A DNA stretch of 64,000 bases from the NCBI GenBank assembly GCA_019637755.1, contig JAHBVC010000001.1, forward strand, positions 186,001 through 250,000, given 5' to 3'. The position numbers were made by a program, and so were the translations under genes. Numbering within the stretch: the stretch's first letter is position 1; each line of letters opens with the position of its first letter. This stretch comes from Anaerolineales bacterium (GTDB lineage: Bacteria; Chloroflexota; Anaerolineae; Anaerolineales; UBA11579). A model generated the notes under the pieces. The model was not told the DNA's origin, ran no database searches, and saw nothing but the letters and a program-made list of their open reading frames with translations. Shown in pieces: positions 1 to 7,420 of the stretch.

Positions 1-2
1 TC

Positions 3-914
3 ATCGAGAACGAGACCCACGGCAACAAGGCCTACTCCAACCTCAACGAAGGCTATGGCAAGGTGCTGCGCTATGGCGCCTTCAGCGAGGAAGTGATTGC
101 CAAGCTGCGCTGGATGAACGAAAGCATGGGGCCGTTGCTGGCCAAAGCCATTGAGGCCAGCGGCGGCATTGATATCCGCGCCCTGCTGTCCGAGAGCTTG
201 CACATGGGCGACGAGGGCCACAACCGCAACAAGGCTGGCTCCATCATCTATACCGCCAAGCTGGCACCGTGGATTGCCAAGGTGGTCGCTGACAACGAGG
301 TGGAGTCTGAGGTGCTCAAGGCGCTGGGTGACAATGCACTCAGCGTACTGAATCCCGTCATGGCGGCCTGCAAAGCCATGTCAGCCAGCGCACACGGCAT
401 CGAGGGCAGCACGATGGTGACCACGATGGCGCGCAACGGCACCGACTTCGGTATGCGTGTCAGCGGCCTGGGCGAGCAATGGTTCACCGCCCCCGCCGAG
501 GTGCCGGATGGCCTGTACTTCCCCAGCTTCACCAGCAAGGATGCCAATCCAGACATCGGCGACAGCACCATCACGGAGACAGCGGGCATCGGCGCCTTCG
601 CCATGGCGGCAGCGCCAGCCATCGTCACCTTCGTGAGCGGTACGCCGCAGGATGCGCTCAACGCCACGCTGGAGATGTACGAGATCACCATCGCCGAGCA
701 CAGCCACTTCACCATTCCGCAACTGGAGTTCCGCGGCACGCCGACCGGTATCGACATCCGCAAGGTGGTTGAGCTGGGTATCACGCCGCGCGTCAACACC
801 GGCATCGCCCACCGCGAAGCGGGCGTGGGCCAGGTGGGCGCTGGTTTGGTACGCCCGCCGATGAAGATTTTTGAAGATGCGTTGGTGGCGTACGCGGAGC
901 GCTACAAACTTTAA
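3..914 (+). CDS. DUF1116 family protein, 5'-truncated (AllG/YlbE-like)
   Basis: The reading frame is open from the window edge, so the N-terminus lies upstream and only the last 303 or so residues are seen. The visible part has the DUF1116 pattern, including H-M-G-D-E-G-H-N-R-N about 70 residues in and a conserved N-G-T-D-F-G stretch. In E. coli the DUF1116 protein YlbE (AllG) works with FdrA and a DUF2877 protein as oxamate carbamoyltransferase in anaerobic allantoin use. A DUF2877 gene lies 4.5 kb downstream in the same operon, which supports a similar carbamoyl-transfer role. An FdrA-like gene would be expected upstream, outside the window. The substrate is inferred, not shown. Confidence 0.85.
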   Translation: MENETHGNKAYSNLNEGYGKVLRYGAFSEEVIAKLRWMNESMGPLLAKAIEASGGIDIRALLSESLHMGDEGHNRNKAGSIIYTAKLAPWIAKVVADNEVESEVLKALGDNALSVLNPVMAACKAMSASAHGIEGSTMVTTMARNGTDFGMRVSGLGEQWFTAPAEVPDGLYFPSFTSKDANPDIGDSTITETAGIGAFAMAAAPAIVTFVSGTPQDALNATLEMYEITIAEHSHFTIPQLEFRGTPTGIDIRKVVELGITPRVNTGIAHREAGVGQVGAGLVRPPMKIFEDALVAYAERYKL

Positions 915-924
915 AGAGCCAGCA

Positions 925-964
925 AGTCATCTAGTCTGTTGGTCGACCAATTGACCAGATGACT
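925..964. repeat. Intergenic imperfect hairpin between DUF1116 and cyclase genes
   Basis: AGTCATCTAGTC (925-936) pairs with GACCAGATGACT (953-964) with one mismatch. The loop itself contains the palindrome TTGGTCGACCAA. There is no T-tract, so it is not a typical terminator. Its CTAGTC/GACTA words resemble the GACTAATC-type simple repeats at 27463-27602 and 60990-61045. Confidence 0.6.
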
Positions 965-1002
965 AAGCAACTATCAGACTGCTAAAAAACTAAGGAGAAC
1001 TT

Positions 1003-1791
1003 ATGAAAATCCACGACTTGTCCCAGCCCCTCAACCAAGACGCCTCGTTCTGGCCGTTCTACCCCCCGTTTGAAGTCAAGTACATCAAGCGCAAGGCCGA
1101 GCACGGCGTGAACGCGCAGTACATCATGACCAGCAATCATATGGGCACCCACTTGGATGCGCCGCGCCACTTTGTCACCAACGGCAAGACGATTGACCAG
1201 TTGCCGCTGGATTGGCTGTATGGCGAAGGCGTGATTGTGGATCTGAGCAGCCAGCTGGACGACCTGGATGTGTTCACGCCCGAGATGATCGAGAAGACCG
1301 CCGAGGTCAAGAACGGAGATATTCTCTTCATCCACACGGGCTGGCACAAGTATTCCTTCTTCAGCCCAGAGGGTGACGAAGAGCGTTACATCCAGCGCCA
1401 CCCCGGCCCGCACCACAGCATCTGTGAGTGGCTGCTGGACAAGAAAATTCACCTGTGGGGCGTGGACATGATTTCCACTGACCACCCCATGAACCTGCCC
1501 ATTGGCCGCTTCCTCGGCAAAGGTGGTTTGGAGCACTGGGCCAAGGTGCGCAAACTCGTGGAGAAGAAACTAGGCGGCTCTGAGAAGGTGGACGAAATGT
1601 TCCCTGCTGAGGCTTACCAGCTCACCCACAATGCGCTGTTCCCGCATGACTGCTTCCATGTGGAGAACCTGGGTGGCGAGATTGGCAACCCGGCGTTGCA
1701 CAACAAGCGCCTGATCCTGGGCGCCTTCCCGTGGAAGTTCCAGGGTGGCGAGGCTGCCTTCTGCCGCGCCGTGGCTTTCACCCAAGAGTAG
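1003..1791 (+). CDS. Cyclase family metal-dependent hydrolase (kynurenine formamidase-like)
   Basis: The 262-residue protein carries the family signature H-x-G-T-H-x-D-x-P-x-H at residues 46-56 (H46, H50, D52, H56), which binds divalent metal ions. The family includes kynurenine formamidases, isatin hydrolases and other hydrolases that open amide bonds. The start is fixed by an AAGGAG Shine-Dalgarno sequence at 992-997. The next gene begins 1 nt after the stop, so translation is probably coupled. In this operon a role in opening an oxidised N-heterocycle is plausible; tryptophan degradation is less likely because no other kyn genes are near. The substrate cannot be read from sequence. Confidence 0.85.
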   Translation: MKIHDLSQPLNQDASFWPFYPPFEVKYIKRKAEHGVNAQYIMTSNHMGTHLDAPRHFVTNGKTIDQLPLDWLYGEGVIVDLSSQLDDLDVFTPEMIEKTAEVKNGDILFIHTGWHKYSFFSPEGDEERYIQRHPGPHHSICEWLLDKKIHLWGVDMISTDHPMNLPIGRFLGKGGLEHWAKVRKLVEKKLGGSEKVDEMFPAEAYQLTHNALFPHDCFHVENLGGEIGNPALHNKRLILGAFPWKFQGGEAAFCRAVAFTQE

Positions 1792-1792
1792 T

Positions 1793-4150
1793 ATGACCAC
1801 GCGGTACTTCGGCCAACGCATAAAACGCAACGAAGACCCCCGCCTGCTCACCGGGCGGGCGCTCTTCGTTGATGATGTAGATTTGCCGGGCATGGCGCAC
1901 ATCGCTTTTGTGCGCAGCCCGTACGCGCATGCGCGCATCAAATCCATTGATGCAACCGCGGCACGCGCCCTGCCCGGCGTCATCGCCGTGTACACGGCCG
2001 AAGACTTGGGTAGCTTCTGGCGCACCGGCGTGCTCAACGTTGGCCTGCCACCCATCAAGAACGCCTACCTCAACGAACGCATGCACCCCATCCTGGCCAA
2101 GGACAAGGTGCGCCATGTGGGCGAAGTCATCGTATGCATCGTGGCTGAGACGCGCTACATTGCTGAAGACGCCGCCGGGCTGGTGCTGGTGGATTACGAA
2201 GCGCTGCCCGTGCACATTGACCCGCGCAAAGCGTTGGAAGCTGGCGCGGCGCTGATTCATGATGACCTTGAGAACAACATCGCCGCTCACGTAGTGCAGG
2301 AAAAAGGCAACTACGAGAAGGCCAAAGCCAAGGCTGACCATATCATCAAGCGTGAGTTCTTCTATGACCGCGGTACGGCGGCGGCGATGGAAAACCGCGG
2401 CATCGTAGCGGCGTGGGATGCCAAGGCCGGCAAGCTCACCATGTGGGATACCACCCAGGCGCCCGTCATCATCCGCAACGGCATCGCCGGCATGCTCGGC
2501 CTCTCAGAGCATCAGGTGCGCCTGATTGCGCCGTTCATCGGTGGCGGCTTTGGGCCCAAGATTTTGATGTTCTACCCGGAGGAGATGCTGCTGCCGTGGA
2601 TCAGCATGCAGTTGAATATTCCGGTGAAGTGGATTGAAGACCGCGCCGAGAATTTCTACTCCACCACGCAGGAGCGTGGGCAACACCACGAAGCGGAGCT
2701 GGCCATCATGAACGATGGCACCATCGTGGGTGTCAAAGACGTCTTCTGGCATGACAACGGCGCCTACGACCCGTATGGGTTGACTGTACCTATCAACACG
2801 CAGTGCACCCTGCTCAATATGTACAAGGTGCCGGATTATTACAGCGAGTTCACCGCGGTATTCACCAACAAGCCCATCGTCAGCCCTTACCGTGGCGCAG
2901 GCCGCCAACATGGCGTGTTTGTGATGGAACGTCTGCTGGACGCGGCGGCCAAAGAGCTGGGGCTGGACAAAGTAGCCATCCGGCGCAAGAACCTCATCCC
3001 GCCCGAAGATTTTCCTGTCAAGCACCAAATCATCTATCAGGATTTCAGCGAGCTGACCTACGACAGCGGCAACTACGAGCCGGTGTTGGATAAGGCGCTC
3101 AAGATGATTGAATACGATAAGTTTTATAGCGAGCTGAAGCCCGCCGCCGAGAAGGCTGGCAAGAAGCTCGGGCTGGGCATCGTGTGCTATGTGGAAGGCA
3201 CCGGCATTGGCCCGTATGAGGGGGCGCGCATCCAGGTGCAGGCCAACGGCCGCGTCAGTGTGGCCACCGGCATCGGCACGCAGGGCCAGGGGCACTACAC
3301 CAGCTACGCCCAGATTGTGGCCGAGCAGCTCGGCGTACCGGTCAACCAGATTGACCTGGTAACGGGCGATACCGACCAGTTCCACTGGGGCGTGGGCACC
3401 TTCGCCAGCCGTGGTGCGGTGGTGGCAGGCAATGCCATCCACGCCGCCGCCCTGCGCGTGCGCGAGAAGATTCTTGCCAAAGCAGTAGAAGAGTTCGAAG
3501 GTGAAGTCACGCCTGACAAGCTAGAGTTGGTAGACGGCAAGGTACAGATCCTAGGCGCACCGGAAACCGCCATCCCGCTGGGCGTGCTGGCGCAGAAGGC
3601 GAACCCGATGAGAGGCGCGGTCAAACCCGGCACCGAGCCCGGGCTCGAGGCTACCGACTACTTTGGCCCGGAGATGGGCACCACCGCCTACGGTGTGCAC
3701 GCCATGATTGTGGAAGTTGACCCGGACACAATGGTGATTGATATCCAGAAATACGCCGTAGTACATGACTGTGGCGAGGTTATCAACCCGCTCATCCTCG
3801 ACGGTCAAATTCATGGCGGTGTGGCACAAGGCCTGGGCAATGCCTTCTACGAGCAGCTTGTGTTCGATGACATGGGCCAGATACTCAACGCCTCGTTCAT
3901 GGATTACTTGCTGCCTGCTGCGCAGGATGTGCCACGCATGGACACTGACCACACCACCACCCCATCGCCGCTCAATCCCATGGGCGTGAAGGGCGCGGGC
4001 GAAGCTGGCGCCATTCCGGTAGGCCCGCTGGTCGCACAGGCGCTGGAAGATGCGCTGAACATGCCCGGCTTTGAGATCCGCGAGATCCCGCTCAGCCCGC
4101 TGCGCCTGTGGCAACTGGCGGATGAGCACAAGAACGCCACAACCCAGTAA
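1793..4150 (+). CDS. Xanthine dehydrogenase/aldehyde oxidase family molybdenum-binding large subunit
   Basis: The 785-residue protein starts with the family motif F-G-Q-R-I-K-R-x-E-D-P-R-L-L-T-G. It also contains G-G-G-F-G-P-K, S-P-Y-R-G-A-G-R, a long T-G-I-G-T-Q-G-Q-G-H stretch and G-V-K-G-A-G-E-A-G near residue 738, whose Glu is the likely catalytic base. The CO-dehydrogenase active-site loop (AYRCSFR) is absent, so this is a hydroxylase of the xanthine or aldehyde type, not CoxL. Such enzymes hydroxylate purine, pyrimidine, nicotinate or aldehyde carbons. The partner FAD and 2Fe-2S subunits, usually adjacent, are not in the window; they may lie upstream or elsewhere. An ATG 48 nt downstream of the longest in-frame start fits the family N-terminus. 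Confidence 0.92.
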   Translation: MTTRYFGQRIKRNEDPRLLTGRALFVDDVDLPGMAHIAFVRSPYAHARIKSIDATAARALPGVIAVYTAEDLGSFWRTGVLNVGLPPIKNAYLNERMHPILAKDKVRHVGEVIVCIVAETRYIAEDAAGLVLVDYEALPVHIDPRKALEAGAALIHDDLENNIAAHVVQEKGNYEKAKAKADHIIKREFFYDRGTAAAMENRGIVAAWDAKAGKLTMWDTTQAPVIIRNGIAGMLGLSEHQVRLIAPFIGGGFGPKILMFYPEEMLLPWISMQLNIPVKWIEDRAENFYSTTQERGQHHEAELAIMNDGTIVGVKDVFWHDNGAYDPYGLTVPINTQCTLLNMYKVPDYYSEFTAVFTNKPIVSPYRGAGRQHGVFVMERLLDAAAKELGLDKVAIRRKNLIPPEDFPVKHQIIYQDFSELTYDSGNYEPVLDKALKMIEYDKFYSELKPAAEKAGKKLGLGIVCYVEGTGIGPYEGARIQVQANGRVSVATGIGTQGQGHYTSYAQIVAEQLGVPVNQIDLVTGDTDQFHWGVGTFASRGAVVAGNAIHAAALRVREKILAKAVEEFEGEVTPDKLELVDGKVQILGAPETAIPLGVLAQKANPMRGAVKPGTEPGLEATDYFGPEMGTTAYGVHAMIVEVDPDTMVIDIQKYAVVHDCGEVINPLILDGQIHGGVAQGLGNAFYEQLVFDDMGQILNASFMDYLLPAAQDVPRMDTDHTTTPSPLNPMGVKGAGEAGAIPVGPLVAQALEDALNMPGFEIREIPLSPLRLWQLADEHKNATTQ

Positions 4151-4171
4151 CCCGCTTGGGTTACTGGGTTG
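4140..4171 (+). other. Perfect 14-bp hairpin spanning the molybdenum hydroxylase stop codon
   Basis: CAACCCAGTAACCC (4140-4153) and its exact complement (4158-4171) enclose a GCTT loop, and the TAA stop lies inside the first arm. No T-tract follows directly (TTTTT comes 11 nt later), and the operon continues after 51 nt. It may be a leaky terminator or an mRNA-stabilising hairpin that lowers expression of the downstream genes. Confidence 0.7.
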
Positions 4172-4201
4172 TGGTTGCTGGTTTTTCGCACCAGGAGGCG
4201 C

Positions 4202-5407
4202 ATGGCCACTTCGATCCTGATCTCCAACGCGCAGCTGCGCAACAAGCCCGCCGGTGAAACCGTATCCATCTTGATCCAAGACGGGCGCATAGCGGCCATT
4301 GATAAGGTCATCACGGGCAGCGCCGATACTCAGCTGGATGCTGGCGGCAACCTGGTTACCGAATCGTTTGTGAATGCCCATCTGCATCTCGACAAGGTAT
4401 ACACGCTGGACCGCATGGATGAACTGGCACTGCAGAGCTACCAGGGCGCCGGCATGGGCAAGGCGATGAACGCCATCGAGCTGGCCAGCCGCGTCAAAGC
4501 CGAGTACGACGAGAGTTGGATTCTTCCCAATGTCCGCAAAGCGCTGAGATTGGCCACCAAGAACGGCAACACGCACATCCGTGCCTTTGCGGATGTGGAC
4601 AGCAAAGCCAAGCTGATTGGCGTGCAGGCGCTGCTCAAAGCGCGCGACGAATTCAAGGGCATCGTAGACGTGCAAGTCGTTGCCTTCCCGCAGGATGGTG
4701 TGGCGCGCGAGCCAGGCACCGAGGAGCTCATTCGCGAAGCCATGAAACTGGGCGCAGACGTCGTGGGCGGTATCCCGTGGATTGAATTCACGGATGCAGA
4801 TGCGCAACAGCACGTGGATGCCATGTTCGCCATCGCCAAGGAGTTTGACAAACCTGTCTCCATGCTGGTGGATGATGCCGGCGATGCTGGCTTGCGCACG
4901 CTGGAGATGATGGCGCTGGCCGCCATCAAGCAGGGCTGGCAGGGCCGCGCCCTGGCCCACCACGCACGTGCCATGGCGTTGTACCCTGTGCCCTATTTGC
5001 AAAAAGTGATTGCCTTGCTCAAGCAGGCGCGCATGTATGTAGTCAGCGACCCGCAAACCGGCCCGCTGCACGCCCGGGTGCGTGAGCTGCTGGAAGAGAA
5101 TGCCTACGTGTGCATCGGGCAGGATGATATTTCCGATGCGTACTATCCCTACGGACACAACAACATGCTCGAGGTGGCCTTCCTGGCTTCGCACCTGCTG
5201 TGGATGACCTCACGCGCTGAGATGGAAACGCTGTACAGCCTGGTGACCACTGAGGCTGCCAAAGCCATCGGCCTGCAGGATTTTGAACTCAAGGTCGGCG
5301 CGCCTGCACATCTGGTAGTGCTGGACACTCCCACTGTGCGCGAGGCGCTGCGCTACCACCGCGCCCCAGTACATGTGATTAGCCACGGGGTGCTGCTTCA
5401 CGAATGA
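4202..5407 (+). CDS. Cytosine deaminase-like amidohydrolase with altered metal-site residues
   Basis: The 401-residue protein has the amidohydrolase H-L-H-L-D-K motif at residues 60-65, H-H-A-R-A-M around H254 and a G-Q-D-D-I-S-D motif near 306-312. These match the first His pair, fourth His and metal Asp of E. coli CodA. The segment equivalent to CodA H214-C-D-E217 reads L222-V-D-D225, so the His ligand is Leu and the catalytic Glu is Asp. The reaction may therefore differ from cytosine deamination, for example hydrolysis of another cyclic amide. AGGAGG at 4193-4198 decides the start. The stop overlaps the next start (ATGA). Confidence 0.82.
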   Translation: MATSILISNAQLRNKPAGETVSILIQDGRIAAIDKVITGSADTQLDAGGNLVTESFVNAHLHLDKVYTLDRMDELALQSYQGAGMGKAMNAIELASRVKAEYDESWILPNVRKALRLATKNGNTHIRAFADVDSKAKLIGVQALLKARDEFKGIVDVQVVAFPQDGVAREPGTEELIREAMKLGADVVGGIPWIEFTDADAQQHVDAMFAIAKEFDKPVSMLVDDAGDAGLRTLEMMALAAIKQGWQGRALAHHARAMALYPVPYLQKVIALLKQARMYVVSDPQTGPLHARVRELLEENAYVCIGQDDISDAYYPYGHNNMLEVAFLASHLLWMTSRAEMETLYSLVTTEAAKAIGLQDFELKVGAPAHLVVLDTPTVREALRYHRAPVHVISHGVLLHE

Positions 5408-6285
5408 ACGCTGACCGTAGACTGCGGGCGCGTTCGATTGCGCCCGCAGCCCAGCACTGGCTGCACAGCACGCAGGAGGCACGCGTGCTGTATGCCTTTG
5501 AGGCCGTGGTGAACTTGGTCAATCAAGACGCGCAGGTGCTCTCCCTGGTGGATGCGCGCATTGGCGATGGCCCATTTTCCATCGTGCTCGAAGACTTTCC
5601 ACAAGGGACTCAGGCCGAATCGCGCCTGCTGGTGTTTGAAAACGGCTTGTGGCTGGACGATTGGCTGATTGATGCTGACTCGGCCCCACAATGGCACCCT
5701 GTGCCTGCGTGGGCGGCGCTACACACGATGCCAGACACCGTGGCGCATGCAGCGGGCGAGCTCAGCCTGTTGTTGCAGCAGTATGCGCCTGAAGATAGCC
5801 TGGCTCGCATCGTATTATTGGATGCAGGCACCTCTACTTTGCCTGTGCGCATTCAACAGCTTGCCGAGCAGAACATTCCCCAGTTGCTTGAAGGTATCCG
5901 CAGCCAAGATGCCAACAGGATACAGGCTGCGGCACGCAAGCTGGCCGGCGTTGGCCCCGGGCTGACCCCCGCCGGTGATGACCTGCTGCTGGGCTCCATG
6001 TACGGGCTGTGGGCCACTCAGCCGGCCTCGGCGGCCAGCGAACTGGCCGAGGGCATGGCAGACGTGGCGATTGAACGCACGCATGCCCTGTCAGCGGCCT
6101 GGCTGGCTGCGGGAGCACGTGGCGAAGCGGCCCAGCCTTGGCACCAGCTGATAGCCGCCATCGCCAGCAGCGATGGCGCAGCCCTGCAAGCTGCTGCGCT
6201 GCGCATCCTGCCCACCGGGCACACCTCCGGCGCTGATGCGCTGGCAGGCTTCATGGCTGTGCTGCAGCAGGGTGGCACAGCATGA
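5404..6285 (+). CDS. DUF2877 family protein (AllH/YlbF-like)
   Basis: The 293-residue protein carries the DUF2877 hallmark G-V-G-P-G-L-T-P-A-G-D-D-L-L-L-G at about residues 181-196. In E. coli the DUF2877 protein AllH forms the oxamate carbamoyltransferase with FdrA/AllF and the DUF1116 protein AllG. Both ends overlap neighbouring genes by 4 nt (ATGA), so it is translationally coupled to the amidohydrolase and the NmrA-like gene. Its presence in one operon with DUF1116 is the strongest evidence for carbamoyl-transfer chemistry here. Confidence 0.87.
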   Translation: MNADRRLRARSIAPAAQHWLHSTQEARVLYAFEAVVNLVNQDAQVLSLVDARIGDGPFSIVLEDFPQGTQAESRLLVFENGLWLDDWLIDADSAPQWHPVPAWAALHTMPDTVAHAAGELSLLLQQYAPEDSLARIVLLDAGTSTLPVRIQQLAEQNIPQLLEGIRSQDANRIQAAARKLAGVGPGLTPAGDDLLLGSMYGLWATQPASAASELAEGMADVAIERTHALSAAWLAAGARGEAAQPWHQLIAAIASSDGAALQAAALRILPTGHTSGADALAGFMAVLQQGGTA

Positions 6286-7136
6286 TCTTGGTGACCGGAG
6301 CCAACAGCAAGACCGGCCGTGCCGTCCTGGCCGCCTTGCAGACCAAAGGCGCAGCCACGCGGGCGCTCGTACGCCGCGAGGTGGACATGCCTGCAGACGA
6401 AGTAGTGCAGGCGGACATGGCCGACCCTGCCGCTATGCAAGCTGCCCTGGCTGGTGTAGACGCGCTGTACTTCATTGCACCCAACATGTACCCGGATGAA
6501 GTCGCGCTCACTGCCGCATGGATTGCGGCGGCCAAAGCCGCAGGCCTGCGCCGCTTTGTATATCACTCCGTGCTGTATCCGCAGATAGCCGCCATGCCGC
6601 ATCACTGGCAAAAGTTGCGCGTGGAAGAAGCGCTGATTCAATCAGGCTTGGATTTCACCATCCTGCAGCCCGCCAGTTACATGCAGAACGTACTGCCCTA
6701 TTTGCCCGCCATGCGCACGCAGGGCGAGTACCGCGTGCCTTACTCTGTGGATGCACAGTTCACTCCCGTTGATTTGAACGACGTAGCCAGCGTGGCTGCC
6801 CGCGTGCTGCTAGAAGCCGGCCACCACGGCGCCATCTACCCGCTTGCCGGGCCACAGGTACTGAGCTCAGCCGATATGGCCGCACAGACCGCGCTCCACA
6901 TCGGCCGCCCGGTAGCCGCGGCGCAGCAAGCGCTGGCTAACTGGCAGGCCAGCAACGCGCAGCTGCCCAGCTATGCGCGTGACACGCTGAGTGCAATGTT
7001 CGCCTATTACGATGCACACGGCTTCGCCGCCAGCAGCTTCACGCTGCAAAGCTTGCTAGGGCGTGCACCGAGTAGCTTTACGGAATTTCTTCAGCGCGAG
7101 CTGGTTAAGAATCCACAGATGAACACAGATTATTGA
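6282..7136 (+). CDS. NmrA-like/atypical SDR NAD(P)-binding protein
   Basis: The 284-residue protein begins with a Rossmann motif, V-T-G-A-N-S-K-T-G-R at residues 4-13, and has the length and layout of NmrA/QOR2-type atypical short-chain reductases, which bind NAD(P)H and act as reductases or redox sensors. The H-S-V-L-Y segment replaces the classical YxxxK. It overlaps the DUF2877 stop by 4 nt and ends the operon. The last nine or so residues are encoded by a dispersed intergenic repeat (see 7105-7132), so the C-terminus has been rewritten by that element. Its role in the pathway is unknown. Confidence 0.8.
   Translation: MILVTGANSKTGRAVLAALQTKGAATRALVRREVDMPADEVVQADMADPAAMQAALAGVDALYFIAPNMYPDEVALTAAWIAAAKAAGLRRFVYHSVLYPQIAAMPHHWQKLRVEEALIQSGLDFTILQPASYMQNVLPYLPAMRTQGEYRVPYSVDAQFTPVDLNDVASVAARVLLEAGHHGAIYPLAGPQVLSSADMAAQTALHIGRPVAAAQQALANWQASNAQLPSYARDTLSAMFAYYDAHGFAASSFTLQSLLGRAPSSFTEFLQRELVKNPQMNTDY
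7105..7135. repeat. Family B repeat copy inside the NmrA-like gene end
   Basis: The text CACAGATGAACACAGAT at 7114-7130 matches the CCACAGATGAACACAGATAAA family seen at six other intergenic sites in this window. Here it supplies the last codons and stop of the upstream gene. Confidence 0.65.
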
Positions 7137-7180
7137 GCCGCTGATACAAGCGATGAACGCGGATAGCCCTGGCACCCCCC

Positions 7181-7289
7181 GTCATTCCGACCGAATGCAA
7201 CCAGGGAGGAATCATTTAGGGCAAAACAAAGGTTTTTTAGAATGGCCTAAAGGATTCCTCCTCGGGCTTTGCCCTCGTCGGAATGAAGG
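7181..7289. repeat. Family A intergenic inverted repeat, copy 1
   Basis: GTCATTCCGA and GAGGAATC-TTTAGGGC on the left arm are mirrored by CTAAAGGATTCCTC and TCGGAATGA on the right arm. The same layout occurs at 61663-61773, 62588-62733 and 62745-62862. It carries no ORF and can fold into a long hairpin. Confidence 0.8.
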
Positions 7290-7298
7290 TTTGTAGTT

Positions 7299-7333
7299 AT
7301 CAGCGTTCATCTGCGTTTATCCGCGGTTAAAAC
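7299..7333. repeat. Family B repeat (inverted orientation)
   Basis: GTTCATCTGCGTTTATC followed by CGCGGTTAAAA is the reverse complement of the TTAACCACAGATGAACACAGATAAA element found elsewhere in the window. Confidence 0.75.
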
Positions 7334-7366
7334 AGCAGTTAGTTTTCATCTATGGAAAATACCTGC

Positions 7367-7403
7367 AAAAAAAAAGAGCAGCGCGATGCGCTGCTCTTTT
7401 TTT
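7367..7403. terminator. Bidirectional rho-independent terminator
   Basis: GAGCAGCGC (7376-7384) and GCGCTGCTC (7388-7396) form a 9-bp stem with a GAT loop, flanked by A9 and T7 tracts. It separates the + strand operon from the convergent permease. Confidence 0.92.
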
Positions 7404-7420
7404 CTTGCTAGTCACTCAGC

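Noticed and set aside
1793-4150. Carbon monoxide dehydrogenase large subunit
   Set aside because: The CoxL active-site loop with Cys is replaced by S-P-Y-R-G-A-G-R, typical of xanthine/aldehyde-type enzymes.
3551-5194. 547-codon open frame on the minus strand opposite the Mo-hydroxylase and amidohydrolase
   Set aside because: It is the shadow of two well-matched genes in GC-rich DNA. Its translation has no domain and is rich in His, Gln and Arg, as such antisense frames are.
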